DNA of 64,000 nt from Icerya purchasi (GCA_039619475.1 CM077116.1:248939440-249003439), one strand, 5' to 3'; counted from the stretch's first letter, positions 45,496 to 56,535 are shown. Numbers and translations are program-made. The notes: generated by a model not told the origin, from the letters alone.

Positions 45496-45606
45496 ACCGA
45501 CTAGTTTCGAATGTAATAATTAATAATCATGGAGTTTTCCATGTTATTATGTTCTTTTAATTACATTCATCATGATTATAAATTATTACAGTCGAAACTA
45601 GTCGGT
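45496..45606. repeat. Inverted repeat with 36-bp arms, TCGAAACTAGTCGGT ends
   Basis: The left arm 45496-45531 (ACCGACTAGTTTCGAATGTA...CATG) and the right arm 45571-45606 (CATG...GTCGAAACTAGTCGGT) are reverse complements with two mismatches seen, around a 39-nt loop. The CGAAACTAGTCGG core is shared with 29545 (diverged) and 31482. It belongs to the same short-repeat family as the long inverted repeat at 28.8-29.7 kb. Confidence 0.85.
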
Positions 45607-45989
45607 ATTTACATTTAATTACTTTAATACATAAAATTTGCCATGATTTATGTTCCCTTTTATTTATTTAATAATCAACCGTAATAGAATTCTGAACACC
45701 TCTCGAGACAAAATTGTAAATACGTCAAAGTAAACAACGCTATTTCGCAAAATAGTTTTGCAGTCATTCAATGAAATATATTTGAAAAATACATATTAAG
45801 GGAAACTTTAGCTTAGTTACATTGAAGACATCGAACTTTTTTTTCTATTTTTTTTTTTTTTTTATGGTATATATACGACGGGGTAGATAAAAAGAAGTCG
45901 TACACAATTAACTAACTACACACCACTTTTTTAAATGTTTATTCTCAAAAATGAATATAATACGTAAAGTAAACAACATTTCAGATACT

Positions 45990-47225
45990 TTTTCTATCTC
46001 TAGACAAAAAACAAAACACTTATTTACGAAATTAGCAAAAAAAAAAAAAGAATTAGAAATTTAGAGAAAAATTAACACGTTTGCGTGTAATAGCGAAACT
46101 TGAAAATTTAAACAAATAAAATGCTTTTTTACAAAATTATAAATACCGATACTTGAAGGTTTATTATAAAAATTTAAAAATGCACTAAAAAGGTAAAAAA
46201 TAATTACTCCCGATAAGAAAATATCTATATCAGAGTGATATAACACTTAAGTGGTGATATCGTAATTCTTATACAACATTAATACCTTAATCAGAGTCGG
46301 CATTAAATTCATGTTACTATATCTAGGAACAATTTAATAAACATTTAATGCAAGTTTTAATTATTATTTTAATATGTAATATGAATCCTAATCTAATTAA
46401 GGTATAAATGTTGTATAAGAATTACGATATCACCACTTAAGTGTTATATCACTCTGATATAGATATTTTCTTATCGGGAGTAATTATTTTTTACTTTTTT
46501 AGTGCATTTTTAAATTTTTATAATAAACCTTCAAGTATCGGTATTTATTTTTTGTAAAAAAAGCATTTTATTTTTTACTTTTTAGCGCATTTTTATTCAA
46601 TTAAATTAAAACATTTTAATAAGAACAGATATTTCCACGGTAAAAACATCAAAAGCTATATTTCCATGGTAATTTGGCAAAATTTATAGTATTTTAAGTC
46701 AATAAATCTAACCCGACGGTGAAAACAATCATGAATGAAAAGCATCCAAAAAGCCTCAATCTCCCGCATTATTAAGGATAACTCAAAAATCTTGATCAAA
46801 TTCAAATGGGACTACATGAGAAACACCACCTTTCAAATAAAAGAAGAATCATCAAAATCGGTTCACCTAGAAGAAAGTTCTGAGGTAACACACATAAAAA
46901 GAATAAAATAAAAATAAAAAAATACAGTCGAATTGAATACCTCCTCCTTTTTTGAAGTCGGTTAAGAAAGACAAAATTGCGTGTAGCAAAAAATTTTCAA
47001 ATTAGACTCGCGAAAATTAGAAAAAAAAACTTAAAAACTATGAAAAAAACGGCACATTTACGTGTAGCAAAAAAAAAAAAACAATCTTTAAATTTAGACA
47101 AATACGACTCGAAAAAATTAGGCTTTATTAATTTCGGTTTTTATAGCGCTTCTTTGGAACGTGAAATAGACAGTTTGATATCATTGGATTCATTAAAGTC
47201 TGAGCTACAATCCCTATTTATTTAG
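45990..47225 (+). pseudogene. Unidentified Lys-rich coding-like sequence, split by palindromic repeat
   Basis: Left of the insertion (45990-46117) shifted plus-strand frames give TKLAKKKKELEI and KLTRLRVIAKLENLNK. Right of it (46970-47225) one open frame gives LRVAKNFQIRLAKIRKKNLK, TMKKTAHLRVAKKKKQSLNL and DKYDSKKLGFINFGFYSASL, ending ELQSLFI with a stop at 47223-47225. The LRVAK / LRVIAK unit occurs at least three times, about 27-30 residues apart on the right. It looks like one Lys-rich repeat protein interrupted by the repeat at 46118-46968. The family is unknown. It could be a host exon or a mobile element ORF, and the left half is already frameshifted. Confidence 0.4.
46118..46968. repeat. 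Palindromic repeat, copy 2, with GAAGTCGG-type tail
   Basis: Arms 46118-46293 and about 46393-46569 pair almost perfectly around a spacer of roughly 100 bp. The tail 46570-46968 carries the same blocks as copy 1 (CCACGGTAAAAAC, AATCATCAAAATCGGTTCA, CCTCCTCCTTTTTTGAAGTC). Compared with copy 1, the arms contain extra or altered bases that are present in both arms, for example CACTTAAGTGGTGATATC against CTTAAGGTGATATC. It lies in the intron of the TBRG1-like gene, between exons at 48922 and 45164, if those belong together. Confidence 0.9.
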
Positions 47226-47234
47226 AATATTTTT

Positions 47235-48560
47235 TCCTTTTTTTTTTTTTTGCGATCGTCAACCGAGGGCATTATATTAGTGAAAGAAAAGGGAAAAACG
47301 AATTGAAATTGAATACTATTAGAGATAGAAGAAACGAAAGATTATCACCGGAAATGGAACAGAAAGAATCAACGAAACATTACATGGAGTAGGCAAATCA
47401 AGATTCAGGAGTTGTCTGTAAAAGTGAAAGCGTTCAATGGGTATCATTCGAAGAAGATGTGATTTGTATCGCAGGGTAAATCAGAATCATCCGAATGGAA
47501 AGAACAAAAAAGGGAGAAGAGCACATAGAAAAACGAAAAGAGGATACAGGAAGTGCAGATAGAAGAGATAAGAAGCGCGAAAGATGAAAGAAATCGTAGT
47601 ACCAAGGATAAGGAGGAGGACGAGTTTGAATATTACAATAGAAGGATTCAGGATTAGAAAATAAAATAGGATAAATACCGTGCCATCTTCTACAATGGCA
47701 ATTCCTGGAAAGAACATTAAGATTAGAAAAAGAAAATTTGAATAAAAATTGAACAGTTTAAACGGCAGATCGAGCTAATGAATCAATCAGTTCATTACTC
47801 TCGATGCCAACGTGGCTGGGGATCATAAGAAATCGATTTGTATAGAACGAGCGCTATACAATCTAGCGACAAGAGAACGAATCAAAAGAATTATGAAGTC
47901 TGAGTTATAACGAGGAAGAGGAGAGAAGAGGAGATGGACAGTAGCACACCTTTAGAATCCGATATTAACGGTAATTTAATTAAATACCATTAGTGGAAGT
48001 GATGTATTGGATAGCATGAAGGATAGTCGTAGACTCCGCGGCAAATATAGAGCAGAAAAAAGGCGGTTTATAAGATTCGAAATAGTTGAATGATGGAACT
48101 AAAAAGACAGCTCCCGTATCATCCGATGTCCTGGAGCCATCAGTAAAGATAACAGTGTGGAAAGGAAATAAGGATTTTGAATGACAGAGTTATATTCTTG
48201 TCTGACTACATGAGCCGGTAAGTTCTTGAGAAAAGCGGGAAGAGACAATATCTTAGGAGCATGCAGAGAATTGGAATAATTAAACGTGAAGTAAGGGAGT
48301 TTGTTAAAAGAGAAAACGTAAGGAGCGAATTGGTAAAGTCGTTTAGATGTATGGGAAAAGATAGAGGTTTTTCTAAGGAGCGCCAGTTGTGTAATATGGA
48401 AATATAAAAGTTAATAAGACTGGGCGGGGAAATAAGAAGTCGCTTTGTCAAGAAACGATGGTCAAGATAAGAATGCTCGTTGTTACCATGGTTAGTGTGG
48501 TGTTTGAACCGAGTTCTATTCAAGGACAGAAAACAACTCTGTTCACAAGTTCGTTTCAAC
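47235..48560 (-). mobile_element. Family M LINE, 5'-truncated and decayed copy
   Basis: The minus strand begins near 48550 with NEHSYLDHRFLTKRLLISPP and LINFYISILHNWRSLEKPLS, matching SYLGYLFLIKRLPLTS and LIHSYLSIHKNWRFTPKK of the copy at 62.5 kb. RNase H follows in broken frames (TDGSRTSDDTGAVFLVPSF near 48150, ANVGIESNELIDS near 47800). The 3' end is a T-run on the plus strand (47235-47252) before GCGATCGTC. It lies in sense within the TBRG1-like gene's long intron. Confidence 0.7.
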
Positions 48561-48921
48561 TTCTATACGGTTTATACTCATCTTTCGCTTAAACAAATCC
48601 ATTAATGTATGCCGAGAACTATCAGCTAAAATTATTTTTAAACCATCAAAGTCATTTCTGTAGTCAGAATTTTAATTTTCGTAACATTGTTCTGAAATGT
48701 TCCATATTTGAAGAAAACCGTGTAGCTTCTTTTGGCCCAGCTTGTATGTATGCAATACAAATTATCATTTTACACAGGATATATGTTAGGATTCGAAAAT
48801 AATTTTACATTAGTAACGAGAGTTAAATGAGAATAGAACTATTAAATGAAAGTTTGAAAAACAAGCAATAATAAAGTTACTCAGTGATATAGTAAAATCA
48901 TATAGAGTTATTAGTACTTAC

Positions 48922-49156
48922 TTCGAAATTCTGAACACTGTACTTAATACAGCGGGACACGCCTGGTAACGATAGAATTAGATCGTGCACGCTAGGATGA
49001 GATAAGCCGAAAAAGTCTGCGCCGCATTTGATATTTTCACTTAAAAACGGCCTTTTAAATTTCGAATTGATTACTTCTATCAGTTGCGAATGACATTCAT
49101 CAGGCGTCGAACCTACAAAACACGCCCCGTCTTCGCCATCCGAACTGATTTCGAAT
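48922..49156 (-). CDS. TBRG1: TBRG1-like gene, exon with FYRC domain
   Basis: The exon carries the FYRC (F/Y-rich C-terminal) domain: FEISSDGEDGACFVGSTPDE, CHSQLIEVINSKF, then CGADFFGLSHPSVHDLILSL and PGVSRCIKYSVQNFE. The GADFFGLSHP..H.LI..PG...C..Y pattern is characteristic of TBRG1, a nuclear protein in growth and p53/ARF control in mammals. FYRC packs against FYRN to form one fold, also found in MLL/trithorax histone methyltransferases. It is bordered by an acceptor ending TTTTAAG and the strong donor GAA|GTAAGT. The incoming phase 2 matches the FYRN exon exactly, and the outgoing phase is 0. Confidence 0.88.
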
Positions 49157-49743
49157 CTTAAAATTAAATAACACATTTAGCGCATATAGTGATGAATTTT
49201 GGCAACTGTTAAAAATTACGTAATACATTCCGGGAATCAATGCACTCTGCACGTTTTGAGTGGCTGAAATCCGGATTTTCTGGTATACGTGTGTGTGTCG
49301 CCGACAGTTCACATTAATTGTCTCTGAAAAGAGTGTCGGTGTACGTGCGCTTATAAACCTATATGCATGTGTCGGTCCGAGCAACGCACTATATTTACAG
49401 AGTGATCTAGTAGCAGCGCAGTGCATTATTAAATATTACGTCAATTATTAATTACTCGCTCATAGCCATACTTCTTTTTTCTCTTTTTTGTGCCATACTC
49501 AATTTCTCAGCATAGGTGACTGCCTTTTCGTACACTCCAGCTGTACACATATAGATAGCGTACCAGAAACAACTGTACTATACGGAACCTAGTATAGACG
49601 CAAGACTACACTTGGAACCGATTGTAAATGGTTGATTTATCGATATACAAAAGCAGTTGTAAGTGTGTGACTGTCTGCTATACATCAACTAGCGCCCATA
49701 TGTTGGTGCATGCATGTTTGTCATATTAGCGGTTAATTTAATT
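49157..49743. other. Intron of TBRG1-like gene, nothing assigned
   Basis: Short open frames on both strands (49100-49451) have no family resemblance and overlap the FYRC exon's splice acceptor on one strand. I see nothing else. Confidence 0.4.
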
Positions 49744-49836
49744 ATTTATTTTTTAATTTCTGTCATCGCCTCGGATCGAATTCAAGACTTCTGTAACGAA
49801 AGTCGAGTGCTCTAACAACTAGGCTATCGCGGATAT
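49744..49836 (-). mobile_element. tRNA-derived SINE-like fragment
   Basis: On the minus strand the sequence runs CCGCGATAGCCTAGTTGTTA, GAGCACTCGACTTTC, then GAAGTCTTGAATTCGATCCG. TAGCCTAGTTGTTAGAGC resembles the polymerase III A box, and GAATTCGATCC the B box, about 35 bases apart. GACTT..AAGTC could form an anticodon-type stem. The loops are too irregular for a working tRNA, so a tRNA-related SINE head or tRNA pseudogene is the better reading. The downstream tail is A/T-rich without a clear repeat end. Confidence 0.45.
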
Positions 49837-50131
49837 ATTGAAATTGAAGATTTCTGCTCGAGTTTTCTAAAAACATATTATAACTATTATTTCTAGTCCA
49901 CTTGCTTATTGCACTTTATTAATTTATTAAGATCTCTAAGTTAATTTTGTAATTAAAATTTTTCATGTGCTTGTTTTTATTTCCCATTATTTTACATTGG
50001 TAATAACTTTTAGTTAAAAAATTAAAACCTGATGTCATAGCCACAAGAGCATTTACATTCTGGTGTAGAAATTAGAAACCAGTTTATTTATTTAATTTTT
50101 TCCCCTGTTCCCTTTCAGATTAGTCACTTAA

Positions 50132-52256
50132 GGGGGGAAATACGTGTAAAATTTTTAAAAAATCGATTTTTTTTTCTTTTTTTTTTTTTTTTGCATAAAT
50201 AGTTCAGAAATATGCCTGTAAATTTTCAAAATTAAATTCTTCTTATTGTTCGATTTATAACTCGTTAAAATTCTCCGCCTCAACTCAGCGCTCGAATGCT
50301 ATTAGATCTGTATTAGAGCGGTCGGCTCTTAATACCTGCTTCTGGGATTCCTGACCTTGGGACCTTTTATGTTGAAGGCCTGAGTCCTTTGTTTCTTGAT
50401 TTCGTGAAAAGAACAACTGTATAGTGATACAGATTTGGTACATATAGCGCTATCTCATGACGAAGTTTGAGTTAGAAATTAATCTTTGATTGCCCATTAA
50501 TTCACGATCTCTCAAACGTTGCTCTAGGTTGCATCGCTGCTTTTTCGTGTCAAAGATGCTTACTCGACCAATACCAAACATCCCCGTGTTCGGTAGTAAG
50601 TCTGGTCGTTTGCATGGTGGCATCAGACTAGAGACGCATTAGTGTTTGAGTGGTAGTGGTCGAGAGCTGAGGCAGTGACTTGTGCTTGTGGAACAGATAC
50701 TGAAGAATATCGTGAATGGTATGAGGAACACGAACCAAACTGCCAAGAAAACCATAAAGGCTCTTCAGGCGCAATGGAAGTCGAGAAGCTGTGAAAGAGA
50801 TGTTTTCACGACCCGAAGATTTATTCGGCGTAAAATACGGAAACTATATAGGAGATAATATTCGAAAACCTTCGCGGGAATTCTTAATGTGAATCCGTAT
50901 GGCGACGACTTTCAAGTCATTAAAAGTGAATGCATTGGCCACGTGCAGAAGAGGATGGGTACTCGTCTCCGAAAAACTAGAACAGACAACCAACTGGGAG
51001 AAAGAGGCAAACTCACCGAACTTTTGATCAAAAAATTATCTTTGTTCTACCGATTAGCTATTCGGAGGAACATTTAACTGCGTCAAGAATAAGAAAGATG
51101 TAATTATAGCCATGTACTATCATATGTGCTCCACAGATGACAACCCGAGACATGAGTACTGTTCGTCAGGTGCCGATAGCTGGTGCAAGTAGCGCAAAGC
51201 TGAAGCTTCTGGGATTAAACATCCTGCTCCATTACATCCTGACGTCTAAACTCATGTAAAGCCGATATTTGAAAATTTGTCCCGAGATAATTTACTAGAA
51301 AGATGTTTGGGTGGCCACACGCAGAATGCAAACGAGAGTTTCAACTCTACCATCTGGCGTCTCTGTCCAAAGCACTTGAATTCAGGACTAAAAATTGTTG
51401 AAATTAGCGCGTATATCTCAGCTGGACTGTTCAATAATGGATATACAAAAATCTTTTACAAGTAATGAACTCCTTAAAAATAGTAATTGGCCGCCAATGC
51501 ATGTCATATCAAGAAAAAAATCGATGAACAAAGAATGAGTCAAGAAAATCGGCGCAGCTCTTTGTCGACTAAAAAAGCTCGTGAAGCATGTCAAGAAGAG
51601 CTCAACAAGAAAAATGAGTTCTACGAACGCACTGAAGGACTGCAATATGGCCCTGGAATCGTTGAGTAGCTGACTAGTAGTTGGTAAGTCGCTGCAATCA
51701 TAGAGTTTCTGTGTGTCAAAACTTTAAACGGGTTTTTTTGGAAACTACTTGTTTGAAATTGGCGGGCGTGATTACTCAAAAAGTTCTCAACCGATTTCAA
51801 TGAAATTTAGTACACATATTCTCTCTAGTATTAGTTTCTAGTTGAACCTCTAAAATTCCAATTTTTTTTTTTCAAAATTACTATTTTCGACCCAAAATCA
51901 TCGAAAAAATGAGTAAAAAATCAAACTTTTTTTCTGCGGCGCGTTAATTTTTCACTTTTTTTGGTTTTTTATAGATTCGACTAGAAAATACATGTTTTCT
52001 GAACACTCTGCAACTTGAATTTTTGATTTCGGATCACTACAACAGACGCTAGAACTCCTGCCGATTGGCGCCGTTCACTACGAGGGTCTCAGGAGACTGG
52101 TCAGTACGGCGGCCATTCTGTAAAAATAAAAAATAATCATTGTGTCTTGTATTTAAATATATGATGAATAAATGTGCTTATTTTCAAAAATATTTACTTA
52201 TTCCTTCCTTATAAAAAATAACGGCCAAAATTTAGGCGGTTACATGTATCGCTCCC
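50132..52256 (+). mobile_element. Mutator-like DNA transposon relic with terminal inverted repeats and TTAA duplication
   Basis: The left end GGGGGGAAATACGTGTAA and the right end, read in reverse complement, GGGAGCGATACATGTAAC are clearly related inverted repeats. TTAA directly flanks both (50128-50131 and 52257-52260). The 2.1-kb interior carries a broken transposase of the animal Mutator-like type (50690-51672) followed by about 580 bp of AT-rich 3' sequence. TTAA as the duplicated target is unusual for Mutator-type transposases, which usually make 8-11 bp duplications, so either the border or the class deserves checking. It lies in an intron of the TBRG1-like gene, antisense. Confidence 0.7.
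50690..51672 (+). pseudogene. Mutator-like transposase, C-terminal two thirds, broken
   Basis: Successive frames give CGTDTEEYREWYEEHEPNCQ, ENHKGSSGAMEVEAV, KYGNYIGD and NPYGDDFQVIKSECIGHVQK, RMGTRLRKTRTDNQLGE, then TDDNPRHEYCSSGADSWC, HVKPIFENLSRDNLLERCLG and GHTQNANESFNSTIWRLCPK. The end SSLSTKKAREACQEEL stops at 51669. The GSSGAMEVEA, ECIGHVQKRMGTRLRK, ADSWC and TQNANESFNS..W..PK blocks are hallmarks of the transposases annotated as Mutator-like in arthropods and other animals. In those, GDGDSK follows YIGD and holds an acidic residue. Here it reads GDNIRK and is frameshifted. At least four breaks are present. Confidence 0.8.
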
Positions 52257-52260
52257 TTAA

Positions 52261-53400
52261 GGCGGAATTAGCCACATTTATGTTATATCAGATAAATTAA
52301 TATGTATGTGTATATAAAAACCTTTTTTTCAGTAAAACGGGCCCTTTTCATTTTGGCCGTCTAAAGATTACACAAAGAAACAACACCCACCATAAACGTA
52401 GGTCCCAGTGTCTCTAGCGAAATTATAGGTGCATAATTGACGGAAAAAGTAAAGTAACAAATAAATATGGAGTGCGAGATTGGTAAATCAGAACAGGCAA
52501 CGTACGGAACACGGTGCAACAGAAATGGTCTTTATTAAACACGTATAACTTGTTTCTGTTAACAGCGGCAAAGATAAAAATAAATTTTTCAAACGAAATT
52601 AAACTTTACGCGACTAGATAAATCAAAAGAATAACGGAATAAATAATACATCAGCGCGGGAGCAAACGTGGCAAAAGCGTATAGCCAGCGTGAGCGGCAT
52701 TAAATCAAAATGCGATTAGACCGATTAATCTTCATAGTATTACGCACTGAAGAATCAAGTAGTGACCTTGGAATAGCTTTCAATCTCGAGACCGACGAAT
52801 ATCGTCTGATTAGAATTTTACACAAGTCGCTCGTCGTTCAATACGGTTTACCATAGTCGGCGCGTCAATCACCAATGAACCGAACAAAAGACGATATCCG
52901 AGATAACCAAAATACAAAGTATACGGCGAAAATTAACTTCGAGTTTTCACTATTCATCGAAAGATAGCGAAACACATAGCGAATTTGAGTTTATATATAT
53001 ATATATATATATCGCTTAAGATGACTTTAATGCGAAAACCCGAAACATTTTCCACACATCGCGGGACTATTTTTCTCGGCGGGAAATTCATTACGGTCAC
53101 GAACTGGGTGTTGAAATAAATCGAATAACTAACTTGTATTTCTAAATAAAAAAAAAAAAAAAGAAACAGAAAAACGCGTATATTTCCGTTACATCCGGAT
53201 ACAAACGAATCCACCAATGAAAAAAAAAACCACTTAAAACCCCATGACTAGCATTTATAGTGCACACAAAATTCAGAAGAAAAAAAAAAACGCGGTAAAA
53301 TCGCTTTGAAACAGCATGGTGCTCAAAATATCTCATAACACGGCAATACGGCGACTAGAACAACATATAACAACGGCGGTTTCCCAAAGACTAGATACGC
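52261..53400. other. Intronic sequence, less AT-rich, nothing firmly assigned
   Basis: The segment 52320-52920 is richer in GC than its surroundings and holds AATAAATA- and TTTATTAAACACG-type signals on both strands, which raises the possibility of a solo long terminal repeat. No TG..CA ends with a duplication were found, and no coding is recognisable. (TA)n occurs at 52993-53012. Confidence 0.35.
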
Positions 53401-53410
53401 TGCGTTAATC

Positions 53411-53449
<39 letters not shown>

Positions 53450-54215
53450 TATATATATATAATATTCTATTACAAGCTGTCCATCAAGGACATTTAGCAA
53501 TACGTATGAATGAAATTAAGCATGAAGGGAGGAAATACCCGATTAGCACCAACCTCAAACAAAGTCCTGCGGTTTCTGGCGTTTCAGTCTTCTTACATCA
53601 TCGGTAAAATCTAGTAATCCTCTAATAAGAGTGTTCAGATGAGTATCGAGTCCGTCTGCGTGTCTTTTAGCGTGAACATTGAAGCCGAATAATCTATACA
53701 CAAATCTCGATGTAAGGTTAGATTAGTAACACACCAGGGTGACTTGGTTATCAACCGAAGGATCTTATTCTGAGAAGTGTGTATTACCTTTAAGTTTGAC
53801 GGTTCAGCGCAACCCCAAAGTTGAACCCCGTACGTCCAGATAGGTTTTAGAATTGTTGTGTATTAGACGTTTGTTATCCGTTGTCGGTACACTATTTCTC
53901 CCTATCAGCCAGTACATTTTATTAACCCGGATGTCGAATTCTTTCCTTTTAACCTGTATATGGTGTTTCTACGTCAATCGGCTGTCTAAGTGCAAACCTA
54001 AATACCAGACTGTAGCTCGCACAAGAAGATCTGTGTTATTGATCTTAACAGGTGGGACTTCAACTTTTCGGTTAGTAAAATGGATATTCACCGATTTGCT
54101 CTCGTTTATCCCGATTTTCCATTTTTTAAACCATGTTTCCGCCTTCGTAAGAGCATTTTGTAGATTGATCGATGTTTCTAGAACATTTTGCGCCACACTA
54201 CCCATCCTGCTAGTT
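53411..54215 (-). mobile_element. Jockey-like LINE, 5'-truncated, with poly(A) tail
   Basis: The minus strand enters within RT at about 54205 with MGSVAQNVLETSINLQNALT, KAETWFKKWKIGINESKSVN and YLGLHLDSRLT, a jockey-type sequence after the active site. Broken frames then reach the C-terminal block VYRLFGFNVHAKRHADGLDT, ending HLNTLIRGLLDFTDDVRRLK. The tail crosses a short (AT)n tract and a run of about 30 A (T at 53411-53440 on the plus strand). Element length about 0.8 kb. No target duplication was found. It lies in sense within the TBRG1-like gene intron. Confidence 0.8.
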
Positions 54216-55009
54216 TTTTTACAAAATCTGCTCGTAGCTTAATGCTGTTCGACACACGGCACTGCTATGCGCTTTCGCCGCAGGCATATGTCATTGTCTT
54301 AGTCTTCGACCATTACCACACTGACACTAACGCAGTCTCTACCCCGATGCGACTGTTCTTACGAACATACACGGGGATTTTTGGTTTTAGCGAGTGAGCA
54401 TTCTTGACAAGACGATGTAGCGACACAAATTAGGATCGTGAAATAATTAAATGCCGGGAATATCTTCGAACTCGATCATCGTCAAAAGATAGCGCTGCAA
54501 GTACCGAATTCGTCTCAATATATACAATAAAACACTATTTCAAATCTTTCGTTAACTATCTCAAATTTTGAAAAATCGCGTTAAGCCTATTTTTCTACCG
54601 GTTAAATACAATAAAAAATAAATTTATTTTTAATGGATTTTTAAGGATTCAAAATTAAATTTTAAAAAACGAAAGCAATATTAAATTATTGAGATTTCTT
54701 ATAAATATGAATGGCAAGGTGACACTAAAGATATTCATAAAAACAGAACTAAAATAATCTTATTCATTTGTGGAAAGCAACAAATTGTTATTTAATCATA
54801 AAAAACCTTAAATGTGGTAATTATATATTTGTTTACTGCATTAATAGAACGTAAATTGAGAATTTAAAAAATTATTTGTTGGGTGGTATTAATTGTTGCA
54901 ATTCAAAATTAAAAACCGCCGAATTTCAATATAGACTTTACTGAACCGAACATACGTACAGAATTAAATTTCGTTTTTAATATTGATAATAATAATAAAA
55001 TTAACTTAC
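54216..55009. other. Intron of the TBRG1-like gene
   Basis: Nothing coding recognised. The short open plus-strand frame at 54188-54397 is CG-bearing but without family resemblance and partly overlaps the LINE edge. Confidence 0.4.
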
Positions 55010-55155
55010 AACGGATAATCACCACCATCGGAAATTTTACAAGTATATATGCACTTCATTTGTGGATTCATTACACTTCCGTATACATGTGTAGAACAGA
55101 AACCAACTGGATAAATCACATCTTCAGTATGATATGTTAGCTTATCGGAAATAAT
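55010..55155 (-). CDS. TBRG1: TBRG1-like gene, exon with FYRN domain
   Basis: A 146-bp exon reading IISDKLTYHTEDVIYPVGFC, STHVYGSVMNPQMKCIYTCK, then ISDGGDYP(L). The YHTEDVIYPVGFCSTHVYGS core, with Y-P-V-G-F and the following R/H-V-Y, is the FYRN (F/Y-rich N-terminal) domain, and the Y-T-C-x-I-x-D-G-G tail is as in TBRG1. Acceptor AAATTTCAG and donor CCGTT|GTAAGT are both strong. The exon splits a Leu codon with the FYRC exon. FYRN and FYRC adjacent to each other, with only a short link, is the TBRG1 layout and differs from MLL proteins, where they lie far apart. Confidence 0.9.
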
Positions 55156-55321
55156 CTGAAATTTGTATTTTGGAATAGTACTTATCGATATAAAAGATGA
55201 AATTACATCGTATTTGATAAAAATTCTTTGGAAAATTTTACACCATATTTTAACACTTTAGAAACAATTAGAATTATTACTTTTCAAAAAACGGAAAAAA
55301 GAAAAAAATAATCATATTTAC

Positions 55322-55515
55322 TTCTCCTAGACTATGTATTTCAAATTCCTTCAATGTAATCGGAAAAACTACTTGTCCACAAATGTTATGTTGAAGTTTT
55401 ACTAAATCGTGTTCTTGGGTTTTCTTAGAGATTTTTCGTTTTTTCTTCAGCTGAACATTACTCAAAACTCGTTTTTGCATAGCTGTTGTCTTAATTCTAC
55501 GATTACTTTCCCGCG
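55322..55515 (-). CDS. TBRG1: TBRG1-like gene, exon with basic linker and HSLGE block
   Basis: A 194-bp exon with acceptor ATCTTTATTAG and donor GGAGAA|GTAAAT. It starts in phase with the previous exon (G|CG) and reads RESNRRIKTTAMQKRVLSNV, QLKKKRKISKKTQEHDLVK, LQHNICGQVVFPITLKEFEI and HSLGE. The KKKRK cluster could be a nuclear localisation signal. The G..VFPI.L..F.IHSLGE block corresponds to the conserved segment just before FYRN in TBRG1. The last Glu joins directly to II of the FYRN exon. Confidence 0.85.
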
Positions 55516-56535
55516 CTAATAAAGATTTTAAACTTATTTTACTAATTACAAATTAAATATACTACGTATCATTTAAGGATCGTCGGGTTACATAGTTAGC
55601 TGATAAGTATTTTCGTCTAAAATGGCATTATTGTTTAAGTATTGAGTGGATTGGTATAAATAAATGTACGATCTTTTTGAAATCCAAGATGTGAAATAAA
55701 AAATTTTTAGTACATTTTAAAATCGATAATTTTGCGACAGTGCACCTACCTAAATTATTATTAATTTTGTTTAATTTATCTGCTTGATATTATTTTCAAT
55801 GCTTTTTATTGGTGTTTGTGTTATTTTCATTTTTTTTACAATTTATCGGCGTTATCTGCGAAAATAGTTGCGCATACTTCACGTGAAATAAGAGGAAATC
55901 TAACAATTAGGATCGTTTATTCGTACTTTTAAATTTGTTTTTTGTGTATATTGTGGTGTATATACATACATATTTAAATGAAATTTATTGATAACTAAAA
56001 AAAATAAAACAGTTACATATTTTCTATCATGAACAGTTTATCGCAATTTTGAATTTAAAAATAACATGGCAATATAACATTTTATTTACATTGTGTGTTT
56101 CCGAAACTGCAAACAGAATTTTAAAAAGAATTTCCAAATAATTTAATGATCAAATAAAAAAGTATATCAAAATTCAATAAATTATACTACAAAGATTTAA
56201 TCAATTTTACTGTTTCGCACTTTCTTCAGCAATACTTACTTTATTTATCTGTTTGTAGGTTACGCTAAATCAAATAGTCTTGACAACTTTACAATTAAAA
56301 TTTTAACATTTCTTAAAAAATTACAGAACTATTTAATTCAGTGCACTGATTTTTTAAATACAATTGTTTCTTTCCCAACAGAATGATATCATTAAACATA
56401 TTTTGACTTTTTCTTTTCATTATATTATTAAAATTTTAATAATCGACGATGATAACAATACATTAATTTTTAGCATACTATTCAATTACTTAAATAAATC
56501 TGTATGTGTAAACTGGAAATTTAAAAAAATTGTAC

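Noticed and set aside
49100..49451. Overlapping open frames on both strands near the FYRC exon
   Set aside because: The minus frame is an alternative reading of the same exon plus intron, and the plus frame has no recognisable content.
49744..49836. Functional tRNA gene
   Set aside because: The anticodon and T arms do not close with normal loop sizes, so only a tRNA-derived fragment is claimed.
52320..52920. Solo long terminal repeat
   Set aside because: No TG..CA ends, target duplication, primer-binding site or second copy could be seen.
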